DNA of 64,000 nt, from positions 124,001 through 188,000 of the forward strand of contig CALMSR010000014.1 in the NCBI GenBank assembly GCA_937872465.1. The letters run 5' to 3'. Shown one piece after another: positions 55,412-62,706 of this stretch (positions are counted from its first letter, which is position 1; each line of letters begins with the position of its first letter). The DNA comes from an uncultured Paracoccaceae bacterium (GTDB lineage Bacteria > Pseudomonadota > Alphaproteobacteria > Rhodobacterales > Rhodobacteraceae). Below the pieces are notes generated by a model, which made no database searches, was not told the DNA's origin, and worked only from the letters and a program-made list of their open reading frames with translations. Position numbers and translations under genes: made by a program.

Positions 55412-55455
55412 GGCGGCGCACGCTCGGCCTTTGTTAATTTTAATGGATGAATAAT

Positions 55456-55479
55456 GACCTCAGAAAAACGATAGAGGTC
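55456..55479 (+). promoter_or_regulatory. Dyad overlapping the luxI ribosome binding site
   Basis: GACCTC (55456-55461) and GAGGTC (55474-55479) form an inverted repeat with a 12-base spacer, close to the 20-base lux-box layout ACCT-N-AGGT but two bases longer. The right arm contains the luxI GAGGTCAGG ribosome binding site, three bases before the ATG. It could be a LuxR operator or an RNA hairpin that hides the start. Confidence 0.5.
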
Positions 55480-55482
55480 AGG

Positions 55483-56118
55483 ATGATCCGCTTCATATAC
55501 GCTGATGAACTCCACAAGTTCCCTGTACTTAAGGAAACGATGTTTAGGGACAGGGCCGCTCAGTTCAAGCACCGTCTTCACTGGAGCGTTACTCTGGACG
55601 AGAACGGTTACGAGGTCGATCAATACGACGCGCTCAACCCGCTCTATACCATCTGGGAAGACGCGAACGGCCGCCACGGCGGGTCCATGCGCACGCTTCC
55701 GACGATCGGGCGCACCATGGTCAACGAGCATTTCCTGGACCTGACCGGCGGCGTTGAGATCGCCAGCCCCTTCATCTGGGAATGCACGCGGTTCTGTCTG
55801 GCGCCCGGCGCCGCGCCCGGCGTCGCCGCGGGGCTGCTGATGGCGGGCTGCGAGATGGGTCTGCGTTTCGGGCTCGAACAGGCGATCGGCGTCTTCGATG
55901 CGCGCATGCCGCGGATCTACGGCCGCATCGGCTGGAAGCCGGACGTGATCGGCTCGCGGGGCGAAGCCCACGACAGCATCAGCGTCGGCCTGTGGAACAT
56001 CAGCGAGCAGGCCCGGGCCGAGATCTCCCGCCGGTCGGGCATCCCGGTTTCCGTGGTGGCCCGCTGGTTCGACAGGTCGTTTGACACCACCTTCCACGAC
56101 CAGGCCGTCGCCGCCTGA
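55483..56118 (+). CDS. Acyl-homoserine-lactone synthase
   Basis: A 211-residue LuxI-family protein from ATG 55483, chosen for its GAGGTCAGG site. Family positions include the N-terminal Arg/Phe/Trp (FRDRAAQFKHRLHWSV), VDQYDALNPLYTIW and the core arginine in ECTRFCL. It makes an acyl-homoserine lactone signal from acyl-ACP and SAM; the acyl length cannot be read from sequence. Its first 60 codons are more AT-rich than the rest. Confidence 0.92.
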   Translation: MIRFIYADELHKFPVLKETMFRDRAAQFKHRLHWSVTLDENGYEVDQYDALNPLYTIWEDANGRHGGSMRTLPTIGRTMVNEHFLDLTGGVEIASPFIWECTRFCLAPGAAPGVAAGLLMAGCEMGLRFGLEQAIGVFDARMPRIYGRIGWKPDVIGSRGEAHDSISVGLWNISEQARAEISRRSGIPVSVVARWFDRSFDTTFHDQAVAA

Positions 56119-56177
56119 GGCTGGTCCCGCCCCGCGCTTCCCGCTAGAGAGGGCGGAAAGCAAAGGGCGAGAGGCGG

Positions 56178-57686
56178 ATGCGGTTTTCGCCGGATCAGAT
56201 CGAGGCGCGGGACCGCATCCATGACCTCCTGCGAGGAGCCGGGGTCGATCTCGCCGAATCCACGCTCCTGCCCGACGGGGGCGGCCGGCAGGAGGCGCTC
56301 GCGCTCCTGGGCAAGGCGGGATCGGGCAAGACCGAGCTTCTGGTCGCCGTGGTCCGCAGCCTCGTCGCCGCCGGGGTGGAACCGGTCTCCGGCGAATACG
56401 AGAGCCGCCGCTCGCGCCCGCGGCGCAGCCTGGCGGTGCTGGCGCCGACCAACAAGGCCGCCAGCGTCCTGCGGGCGAGAGGCGTTCCCGCGACGACGAT
56501 CCATCGCATCCTCTACACGCCGCTCTACGAGCCGCAATACGAGGCCCTGGCCGAATGGCTCACCGGCAAGGGCGAGCGGCCGCAGGTCGAGGGCCTGACC
56601 GAGGCGGCCATGGACCGGGCGCGCGCCTTCTTCGCGCAGCACAAGTCGATCCCCGGGGCGCTTGCGACCGCCGGGCTGCGCGGATCCGATTTCATCAAGG
56701 GCTGGAAGCTCCGGGACGAGCCGCTCGACATCGGCCTGGTCGACGAGGCCTCGATGCTCGACGACCGGCAATACGACGACCTCCGCGCCCTCTTCGGCAC
56801 GCTGATCCTCTTCGGCGACCCCGCGCAGCTGCCGCCGGTGAACGGGCCCGGCCGGATGGTCTTCGACCGCCTGCCGGAGGAGGCGCGGCTCACCCTGCGC
56901 CGGGTACACCGGCAGGCCTCCGACAGCCCGATCCTCGATCTCGCCCACGCCCTCGGCGAGCCGGAGCTCGGCTTTCAGGAGTTCGAGGACAGGGTCCATG
57001 CCGCGGCCGCGCGGGACGAAAGGGTCGTCATAGCGCAGCGGGCCGATGCGGCCGCCATGGCGCGCGCGCCGATCCTCGTCTGGCGGAACGCGACCCGCAT
57101 CCGGCTCATCCAGGCGTTCCGGACCGCCTATGGGATTCCGGCCGACGGCCTGCTTCCCGGCGAGCCGCTGATCTGCGACGGGATCGAGCTGCCGGTCAAG
57201 CATCGCAAGCGGCGCATGGATCTCGAGGCGCGCGGCCTGATCAAGGGAACGCAAGTGATCTACCTCGGCCCGGGCAAGCGCGCCGGCTTCAGCCGCATCC
57301 ATCTGCCGGGGGCGGAGGAGCCCGACTTCGGCGTGGCCAGCATAATCCAGATCGAGGCGCCCGGCCAGGACGAGCCCTTCATCCCCACCGCGGCGAGCAT
57401 GGGCGCCGTCTTCCTGCACGGCGCGGCGGTGACGATCCACAAGGCCCAAGGCTCGCAATGGCCCGAAGTGCAGGTCTTCGCCCCGGATCTCTATGCCGCC
57501 GCCCAGTCGGGCCGCAGCGAGGCGGGCTTGCAGCTCTGGAAACGGCTCGCCTATGTCGCGATCACCCGGGCCGAGCGCCGGCTGCTCTGGGTCACGCGCT
57601 ATGCGCTGGCCCGGCCCGAGGCGGCGCTGGGGATCGGCGATCTGGAGCGGACGGCCAGGCCGCTGGTGCTCGACGGCGCGGAGTGA
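56178..57686 (+). CDS. RecD-like ATP-dependent DNA helicase
   Basis: A 502-residue SF1 helicase. Walker A GKAGSGKTE near residue 45, Walker B LVDEASMLDD, motif III GDPAQLPPV and the C-terminal UvrD_C_2 motif TIHKAQGSQWPEV are present. It lacks the RecBCD-specific N-terminal part and most resembles stand-alone RecD2/Dda-type helicases. It is 59 bases after luxI but is probably a separate unit. Confidence 0.9.
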   Translation: MRFSPDQIEARDRIHDLLRGAGVDLAESTLLPDGGGRQEALALLGKAGSGKTELLVAVVRSLVAAGVEPVSGEYESRRSRPRRSLAVLAPTNKAASVLRARGVPATTIHRILYTPLYEPQYEALAEWLTGKGERPQVEGLTEAAMDRARAFFAQHKSIPGALATAGLRGSDFIKGWKLRDEPLDIGLVDEASMLDDRQYDDLRALFGTLILFGDPAQLPPVNGPGRMVFDRLPEEARLTLRRVHRQASDSPILDLAHALGEPELGFQEFEDRVHAAAARDERVVIAQRADAAAMARAPILVWRNATRIRLIQAFRTAYGIPADGLLPGEPLICDGIELPVKHRKRRMDLEARGLIKGTQVIYLGPGKRAGFSRIHLPGAEEPDFGVASIIQIEAPGQDEPFIPTAASMGAVFLHGAAVTIHKAQGSQWPEVQVFAPDLYAAAQSGRSEAGLQLWKRLAYVAITRAERRLLWVTRYALARPEAALGIGDLERTARPLVLDGAE

Positions 57687-57696
57687 GCCGCACCCC

Positions 57697-58467
57697 CTAT
57701 CGCTTCAGGAGCCGGAACGTTGCCGCCGCCAGCCAGCCGGCGGCGAGCGCCAGCAGGACCGAGAGGATGCCGTAGGTCAGCGGCTCGTTCCGCGAGAGGT
57801 TGAACATCCAGCGCTCGAGGCCGGTCTTCTCGACGACGATGTCGGTGACGCCGGAGCTTATCACCTCGTGATTGCGGACGAGGAAGAATTCGGCGGAATA
57901 GATGCCTTCGGTGAGATTCGCCGGCAGTTCGAACCGCGCCTGGAAGAGCGTGTCCTCCGCGACCGAGACGGCGCCGTCGCGGACGCTGTAGAGCCCCTCC
58001 TTCTCGCGGATCCGCACCACCGCCTCGCCGAAGGAGCTCGTGTCGGTGATGGTGGGATGCCCGCCGACCCGGCGCACGGCCTGGTTCATGCCGATCTGGT
58101 AGCGCAGGAGCTCGGTTTCCGTCAGCAGGCTGTCGAGCGGGCTGGTGGTGGCGATGGAATAGAAGGTCGGCGCCTCGCGGACGCGCACCGCATCGGTGTT
58201 GACCCAGATCCCGAAGCGCCGGTCCTTGCGCCGCACGGTGACGCCCCGGGTCGGCCCCTTGATGGTGATGATGATGTCGAGGGGGGCCACGTCGGGCTGG
58301 GCGGGTCCCTCGCGTCGGATCGCGCCGAAGATGAAGATCTCGGAGCCGTTGAAATCCGCGGTCAGCGCGATGTTGTCCTTGGAGATGCCGGTGACGACGG
58401 TCTCCTGCGCGGCCAGGGGGGAGACGGTCACGAGCGCGAGCAGGACCGCGAGCCAGACCGCGATCAT
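57697..58467 (-). CDS. TIGR02186-family membrane-anchored protein
   Basis: A 256-residue protein: signal peptide (VWLAVLLALVTVSPLAA), an extracytoplasmic beta-rich domain (residues 25-225, ALTADFNGSEIFIFGAI, IIITIKGPTRGVTVRRKD) and a C-terminal membrane helix (YGILSVLLALAAGWLAAAT, about 230-252). This is the TIGR02186 family, often found with TauE/SafE exporters. Its start overlaps the exporter stop by four bases. Confidence 0.85.
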   Translation of the reverse strand: MIAVWLAVLLALVTVSPLAAQETVVTGISKDNIALTADFNGSEIFIFGAIRREGPAQPDVAPLDIIITIKGPTRGVTVRRKDRRFGIWVNTDAVRVREAPTFYSIATTSPLDSLLTETELLRYQIGMNQAVRRVGGHPTITDTSSFGEAVVRIREKEGLYSVRDGAVSVAEDTLFQARFELPANLTEGIYSAEFFLVRNHEVISSGVTDIVVEKTGLERWMFNLSRNEPLTYGILSVLLALAAGWLAAATFRLLKR

Positions 58468-59375
58468 GACGCCGCGAGGGAATAGAGGTCCGCGGGCTTG
58501 ATCACGAGATCCGCGAAGAGCTTCAGACAGACCCCGAGCACCAGGAGCGCGAGCAGGATCCGCAATTGCTCGGCCCGCAGGCGGTTGCCGACCACCACCC
58601 CGATCTGCGCACCGATCACACCGCCGATGAGCAGGATGAGCGCGAGAAGCGCGTCCACGGTCTGGCTCTGGACGGAATGGAGGATGGTGGTGAAGGCGGT
58701 CACGAAGAGGAACTGGAAGACCGAGGTGCCGATGACGACCTTGGTCGGCATGCCGATCAGGTAGATCATGGCCGGCACCATGATGAAGCCGCCGCCCACG
58801 CCCATGACCGCGGCGAGAACGCCGACCAGCGCCCCGATCACGAAGGGCGGGATGGCGCTGACATAGAGCTGCGAGGTGCGGAACCGGACCTTGAGCGGCA
58901 GGCCATGCGCCCAGGTGTGGCGCTTGCGCGGCACGAGGAGCGCGTTGGGATCGTTGCGGCGGCGCAGGGCGCGCATTCCTTCGACGAGCATCAGGGCGCC
59001 GATGGTGCCGAGCATCACCACGTAGAGCAGGCTGACCGTCAGCTCGAACTGGCCGTTGCGGCGCAGGATCGTGAAGACCTGGACGCCGATCGCCGAGCCG
59101 ATGAAGCCGCCGGCGAGCAGGACCACGCCCATGCGGAAGTCCACGGTCTTCTTCCGCATATGGGCGAGGAAGGCGGAAAAGGAGGAGCCGGCGATCTGGT
59201 TGGCGGCCGAGGCGACGGCCACCGCGGGCGGGATGCCGATGAAGAAGAGCAGCGGGGTCAGGATGAAGCCGCCGCCGACTCCGAACATGCCCGAGAGCAG
59301 GCCGACCATCGACCCGATTCCGAAGAGCAGCAGGCCGTCGACGGAGACCTCGGCTATGGGTAGGTAGATCTGCAT
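58464..59375 (-). CDS. TauE/SafE-family sulfite/organosulfonate exporter
   Basis: A 303-residue protein with about eight membrane helices in two repeats, for example LLFGIGSMVGLLSGMFGVGG and ALVGVLAAVMGVGGGFIMVP. The GMFGVGGGF and VMGVGGGFI motifs are typical of the TauE/SafE (TSUP) family. It is translationally coupled to the TIGR02186 protein, which is likely its partner. The exported anion is inferred only. Confidence 0.9.
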   Translation of the reverse strand: MQIYLPIAEVSVDGLLLFGIGSMVGLLSGMFGVGGGFILTPLLFFIGIPPAVAVASAANQIAGSSFSAFLAHMRKKTVDFRMGVVLLAGGFIGSAIGVQVFTILRRNGQFELTVSLLYVVMLGTIGALMLVEGMRALRRRNDPNALLVPRKRHTWAHGLPLKVRFRTSQLYVSAIPPFVIGALVGVLAAVMGVGGGFIMVPAMIYLIGMPTKVVIGTSVFQFLFVTAFTTILHSVQSQTVDALLALILLIGGVIGAQIGVVVGNRLRAEQLRILLALLVLGVCLKLFADLVIKPADLYSLAAS

Positions 59376-59935
59376 CCGGTCTGATCCGCCACGCGCCTGC
59401 CTATCGAATAGCGGCTCGCTCCGTCTAATTCATCCCCTAATCATCATCGCGCGCCGGAGAATGCGCGCGGCGGGGCGGCGCGGGACCCGGCCTTCCCGGC
59501 GCCCCTCGCGGCCGTCCCCATGGGGACACCCTGTAACTATCAGAAAAATATGATGAAAAGAGTTAACGAGCGATTGCTTGCCCTGCAACCACCACGGCTG
59601 ATGGCTCCATGCCTTGCGAGGCGTTGCGTCGGAGGGCCGGCGGAGACCCCCGATGGTCAGGAGGAGCATCAACGGCCCTCGCCGGCGGCTCCCATCGCAC
59701 CCTGGGCCCGGGTGTTCCAGCCCGATCGACCGGTGGCGATCGGGCCGCGCCGGCCCTGCCCGGGGGCCGGCGTGCCTTGCGCACCGTCCAGGGCCGATGC
59801 GTCCCGATCCTCGACCGACGGTGACGCTGCACCCCCTCGCCCTGCGGCTTGCGTCTCCGGGGGGGATGTGGGGCGGGCCGCGCGGGGCGCGGCCTTCTCC
59901 CGTTCCGAGGTTGCGGCCGGTGGACCTATCGCCGC
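59376..59935. other. Long intergenic stretch with a palindrome
   Basis: About 560 bases without a convincing gene between the divergent-facing TauE start and the purine nucleoside phosphorylase stop. It holds a perfect 14-base palindrome GTCCCCATGGGGAC at 59514-59527, then a short AT-rich tract. Open frames here show no family similarity and unusual amino-acid makeup. A small RNA is possible but not shown. Confidence 0.4.
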
Positions 59936-60733
59936 TCAGGCGCCGACGTCGTCCCGGAGGAAGCGGCGCAGGATGCGTTCGAGCTTGGCGGCGCCCAGGG
60001 GGGCCATCGCCTTGGTATGGTCGTGGCTGAGGATCTCGTCGCTCATGCCGGCGGCCATGTTGGTGATGGTGGAGACGGCCGCCACCCGCAGCCCGAAGAA
60101 GCGTGCGAGGATCACCTCCGGCACCGTCGACATGCCGACCGCATCGGCGCCCAGCACGCGGAGCGCGCGGATCTCGGCCGGCGTCTCGAAGCTCGGCCCG
60201 GAATACCAGGCATAGACGCCTTCGCGCAGCGCGATCTCCTCCGCCGCGGCCGCGTCGCGCAGATCGCGCCGCATCGCCGGGTCATAGGCGTCCACCATGT
60301 TGACGAAACGGGCGTCGGTCGCCTCGCCGATCAGCGGATTGCGCCCGGAGAAGTTGATGTGGTCGGCAAGCAGCATCAGCTCGCCCGGCGCCATCTCCGG
60401 GCGGAGCGAGCCGGCGGCATTGGTCAGCACCAGCCGCCCGGCGCCGAGCGCCTGCAGGAGGCCGATCGGCGCGCGCATGGCGGCGGGATCGCCCGCCTCG
60501 TAGTAATGTGCCCGCCCGCCGAAGACCGCGACCCGCCGGTCTTCGAGCATGCCGATCACCAGATGCGGGTCGTGGCCCGAGACCGCCGCCCCGGGGAAGC
60601 CGGGCAGCGCGCCATAGGGGATCGCCACGCCATCGACGCTGGCGGCGAGATGGCCGAGCCCCGAGCCGAGCACGATGCCCAGCTCGACGGGGGCCGCGCC
60701 TGCCCTCGACCGGACCGTCTGAAGTGCCGACAT
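59936..60733 (-). CDS. Purine-nucleoside phosphorylase (trimeric type)
   Basis: A 265-residue protein from ATG 60733 (MSALQTVRSRAG). Phosphate site GIVLGSGLGHLA, substrate region GGRAHYYEAGD, purine-binding Glu/Asn in GPSFETPAEIRAL and STITNMAAGM. It splits inosine/guanosine-type nucleosides to base and ribose 1-phosphate. It follows rimI by 69 bases on the same strand, so it may be part of the nfuA-tsaB-rimI unit. Confidence 0.92.
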   Translation of the reverse strand: MSALQTVRSRAGAAPVELGIVLGSGLGHLAASVDGVAIPYGALPGFPGAAVSGHDPHLVIGMLEDRRVAVFGGRAHYYEAGDPAAMRAPIGLLQALGAGRLVLTNAAGSLRPEMAPGELMLLADHINFSGRNPLIGEATDARFVNMVDAYDPAMRRDLRDAAAAEEIALREGVYAWYSGPSFETPAEIRALRVLGADAVGMSTVPEVILARFFGLRVAAVSTITNMAAGMSDEILSHDHTKAMAPLGAAKLERILRRFLRDDVGA

Positions 60734-60802
60734 GGCCAATCCCCGGTTGCTTCGGTAGCGCTGCGATGGCCGGGCCAGCATGTCGCGCAAGCCGGCGGAT
60801 GT

Positions 60803-61231
60803 CTATGGCGCCGGCGCGTCGAGGGGCTTGCGGAAGACGAGCGCGTCGAGCGGCGGCCGGCCGGCCCGGGTGTAATAGCCCGGCCGCCGGCCGACCGGGC
60901 GGTAGCCGAGCGCCTCGTAGAGGCCGCGGGCGGCGGTATTCCCGACCGCGGTCTCGAGGAAGACCTCGCCGGCGCCGCGGGCGGATGCGGCCGCCTCGAA
61001 GGCCAGCACCAGCGCGGTCCCGATGCCGCGCCGCCGGGCGAGGGGCTCGACGGCGAGGGTCAGCAGCTCGGCTTCCGGCCCCGCGAGCCGCCCGAGCGCG
61101 AAGCCTTCGGGGCGGCAGAGCAGGAGCGTCCCCTCCGCGGCGGCGAGCCCGGCGAATTCGCGCGCGGTCCAGGGGCGCGGCGCCTCGGTGAAGCAGCGCG
61201 CATGCAGGGCCGCGAGCGCATCAGGCGACAT
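60803..61231 (-). CDS. rimI: Ribosomal-protein-alanine N-acetyltransferase RimI
   Basis: A 142-residue GNAT acetyltransferase: acetyl-CoA motif RRRGIGTALVLAF near residue 75 and FLETAVGNTAARGLYEALGY. It overlaps the tsaB end by 11 bases, and tsaB-rimI pairing is common across bacteria. The probable target is the N-terminal alanine of ribosomal protein S18. Confidence 0.93.
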   Translation of the reverse strand: MSPDALAALHARCFTEAPRPWTAREFAGLAAAEGTLLLCRPEGFALGRLAGPEAELLTLAVEPLARRRGIGTALVLAFEAAASARGAGEVFLETAVGNTAARGLYEALGYRPVGRRPGYYTRAGRPPLDALVFRKPLDAPAP

Positions 61232-61886
61232 CGATGAGCATCGGGCGGGGCTCGCGCGGCGGATGTGCGTCGGCCGGGCGCAGGTAGAGCGGCGCGGGCC
61301 GGCCCGTTGCGCCCCCGAGCCGCGCCGCGGCCACCCGCGCCAGCCGGCGCGGATCGGTGCGCGTGTCCTCGGCGCCGGCGCGGCATTCCAGTTCGGCGGC
61401 GAGGCGCCCGGCCCGGTGGCCGAGGCAGAGCAGGTCGCAGCCGCGCGGCAGATCCGCCGCGGCCTCGATTGCGAAGGGCGCGCCCAGGGCCGTGCCGTCG
61501 CGCAGGAGCTGGAGCAGGCAATGGTCCTGGCGGTCGGCGACGGAGGCCAGCACGTCGCCCGGGAAGCCCTCGGCCAGCGCCTCGAAGCGGCTGACGCCGA
61601 TCGCCGGCCGGGAGAGCGCCATGGCGAGCCCGCGCGCGGCGGCGACGGCGATCCGGACGCCGGTGAAATTGCCCGGGCCGGTGCCGACGGCGATGGCGTC
61701 GACCCCGCCCCAGGGGATGCCCGCGTCCCGCAGGATTTCCTCGAGCATGGGGAGCAGGCGCTCGGCCTGGCCGCGCGCCATGGCCTCGTCGCGGTGGGCG
61801 AGCAGCCGATCGCCGGCGAGCAGGGCCGCCGCGCATCGGGCCTCGGCGGTGTCGAAGGCGAGGATCAGCGGCCCGTCAGACGCCAA
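61221..61886 (-). CDS. tsaB: tRNA threonylcarbamoyladenosine biosynthesis protein TsaB
   Basis: A 221-residue ASKHA-fold protein: LILAFDTAEARCAAALLAGD at the start and VGTGPGNFTGVRIAVAAARG as the family signature. It is the TsaD partner for t6A37. The start is a TTG at 61886 inside the nfuA end; no ATG is available. It overlaps rimI by 11 bases. TsaD in the same window supports the function. Confidence 0.93.
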   Translation of the reverse strand: MASDGPLILAFDTAEARCAAALLAGDRLLAHRDEAMARGQAERLLPMLEEILRDAGIPWGGVDAIAVGTGPGNFTGVRIAVAAARGLAMALSRPAIGVSRFEALAEGFPGDVLASVADRQDHCLLQLLRDGTALGAPFAIEAAADLPRGCDLLCLGHRAGRLAAELECRAGAEDTRTDPRRLARVAAARLGGATGRPAPLYLRPADAHPPREPRPMLIDVA

Positions 61887-62436
61887 CCGGGCGCACCTCG
61901 GTCACCTCGGGGATATAGTGGCGCAGCAGGTTCTCGATGCCCATCTTCAGCGTCATGGTCGAGGAGGGGCATCCGGCGCAGGCGCCCTGCATGTGCAGAT
62001 AGACCACGCCGCGGTCGAAGCCGTGGAAGGTGATGTCGCCGCCGTCCTGCGCCACCGCGGGGCGGACGCGGGTGTCGAGCAGTTCCTTGATCTGGTTCAC
62101 GATCTCCTGGTCGGGGCCGTCATGCTGGGCATGGCCGACCGCGCCTTCCGCGCCCTCGATGGCGGGCTCGCCCGACTGGAAATGCTCCATGATCGCACCG
62201 AGGATCCCGGGCTTGATATGCGGCCATTCAACCTCCCCGGATTTGGTGACGGTCACGAAATCGGCGCCGAGGAAGACCCCCGTCACGCTGCCGGTCGCGA
62301 AGATGCGCCGCGCGAGCGGTGAAACCGCGGCCGCGGCCTCGTTCGGAAAATCGGCGGCGCCGCCGGAGAGGACCGCCTGGCCGGGAAGGAACTTGAGCGT
62401 CGCCGGATTCGGCGTGGATTCGGTCTGGATGAACAT
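61876..62436 (-). CDS. nfuA: NfuA-type iron-sulfur cluster carrier (NifU family)
   Basis: A 186-residue protein. The N-terminal Nfu_N domain (TESTPNPATLKFLPGQAVL) is followed by the C-terminal NifU-like domain with CAGC in GACAGCPSSTMTLKMGIE, which binds a 4Fe-4S cluster for transfer to target enzymes such as lipoate synthase. It leads the minus-strand unit nfuA-tsaB-rimI and overlaps tsaB by 11 bases. Confidence 0.94.
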   Translation of the reverse strand: MFIQTESTPNPATLKFLPGQAVLSGGAADFPNEAAAAVSPLARRIFATGSVTGVFLGADFVTVTKSGEVEWPHIKPGILGAIMEHFQSGEPAIEGAEGAVGHAQHDGPDQEIVNQIKELLDTRVRPAVAQDGGDITFHGFDRGVVYLHMQGACAGCPSSTMTLKMGIENLLRHYIPEVTEVRPVGV

Positions 62437-62602
62437 CGTCGTGCCTCTGGAGGATGCTCCCTAGGTGCGACCGCGACGGGTCCGAGTCAACCCTGCGGGG
62501 GTGCCGGGCCGAGGGCGGTCGTCGTGGAGTCCGGTCGGAACCGGGGTGACAAGGGCACGGATTTGCGCTATCACACCTGCCGCAACCCGAAGGAGACGCT
62601 GC

Positions 62603-62635
62603 ATGGAAGTGATCCGGAGACAAGCCCGCTTCTAG
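62603..62635 (+). CDS. Possible 10-residue leader peptide
   Basis: ATG 62603 with GAAGGAG 7 bases upstream reads MEVIRRQARF then TAG. It lies about 70 bases before the ABC exporter start, and a GGCCC/GGGCC hairpin follows the stop. Two adjacent Arg codons (CGG, AGA), of which AGA is probably rare in this GC-rich genome, could make it a translational sensor. Only position, site strength and codon content support it. Confidence 0.4.
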   Translation: MEVIRRQARF

Positions 62636-62706
62636 CCGGCCCCGGATCGGGCCGTCTGGCCCCCGTCGCATTTCGTCACTCTCGTTGCCGCCGAAAGGCC
62701 CCCCCG

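Noticed and set aside
59430..60215. Open frames in the 59376-59935 gap
   Set aside because: No ribosome binding site with plausible start, no motif, and composition typical of shadow frames.
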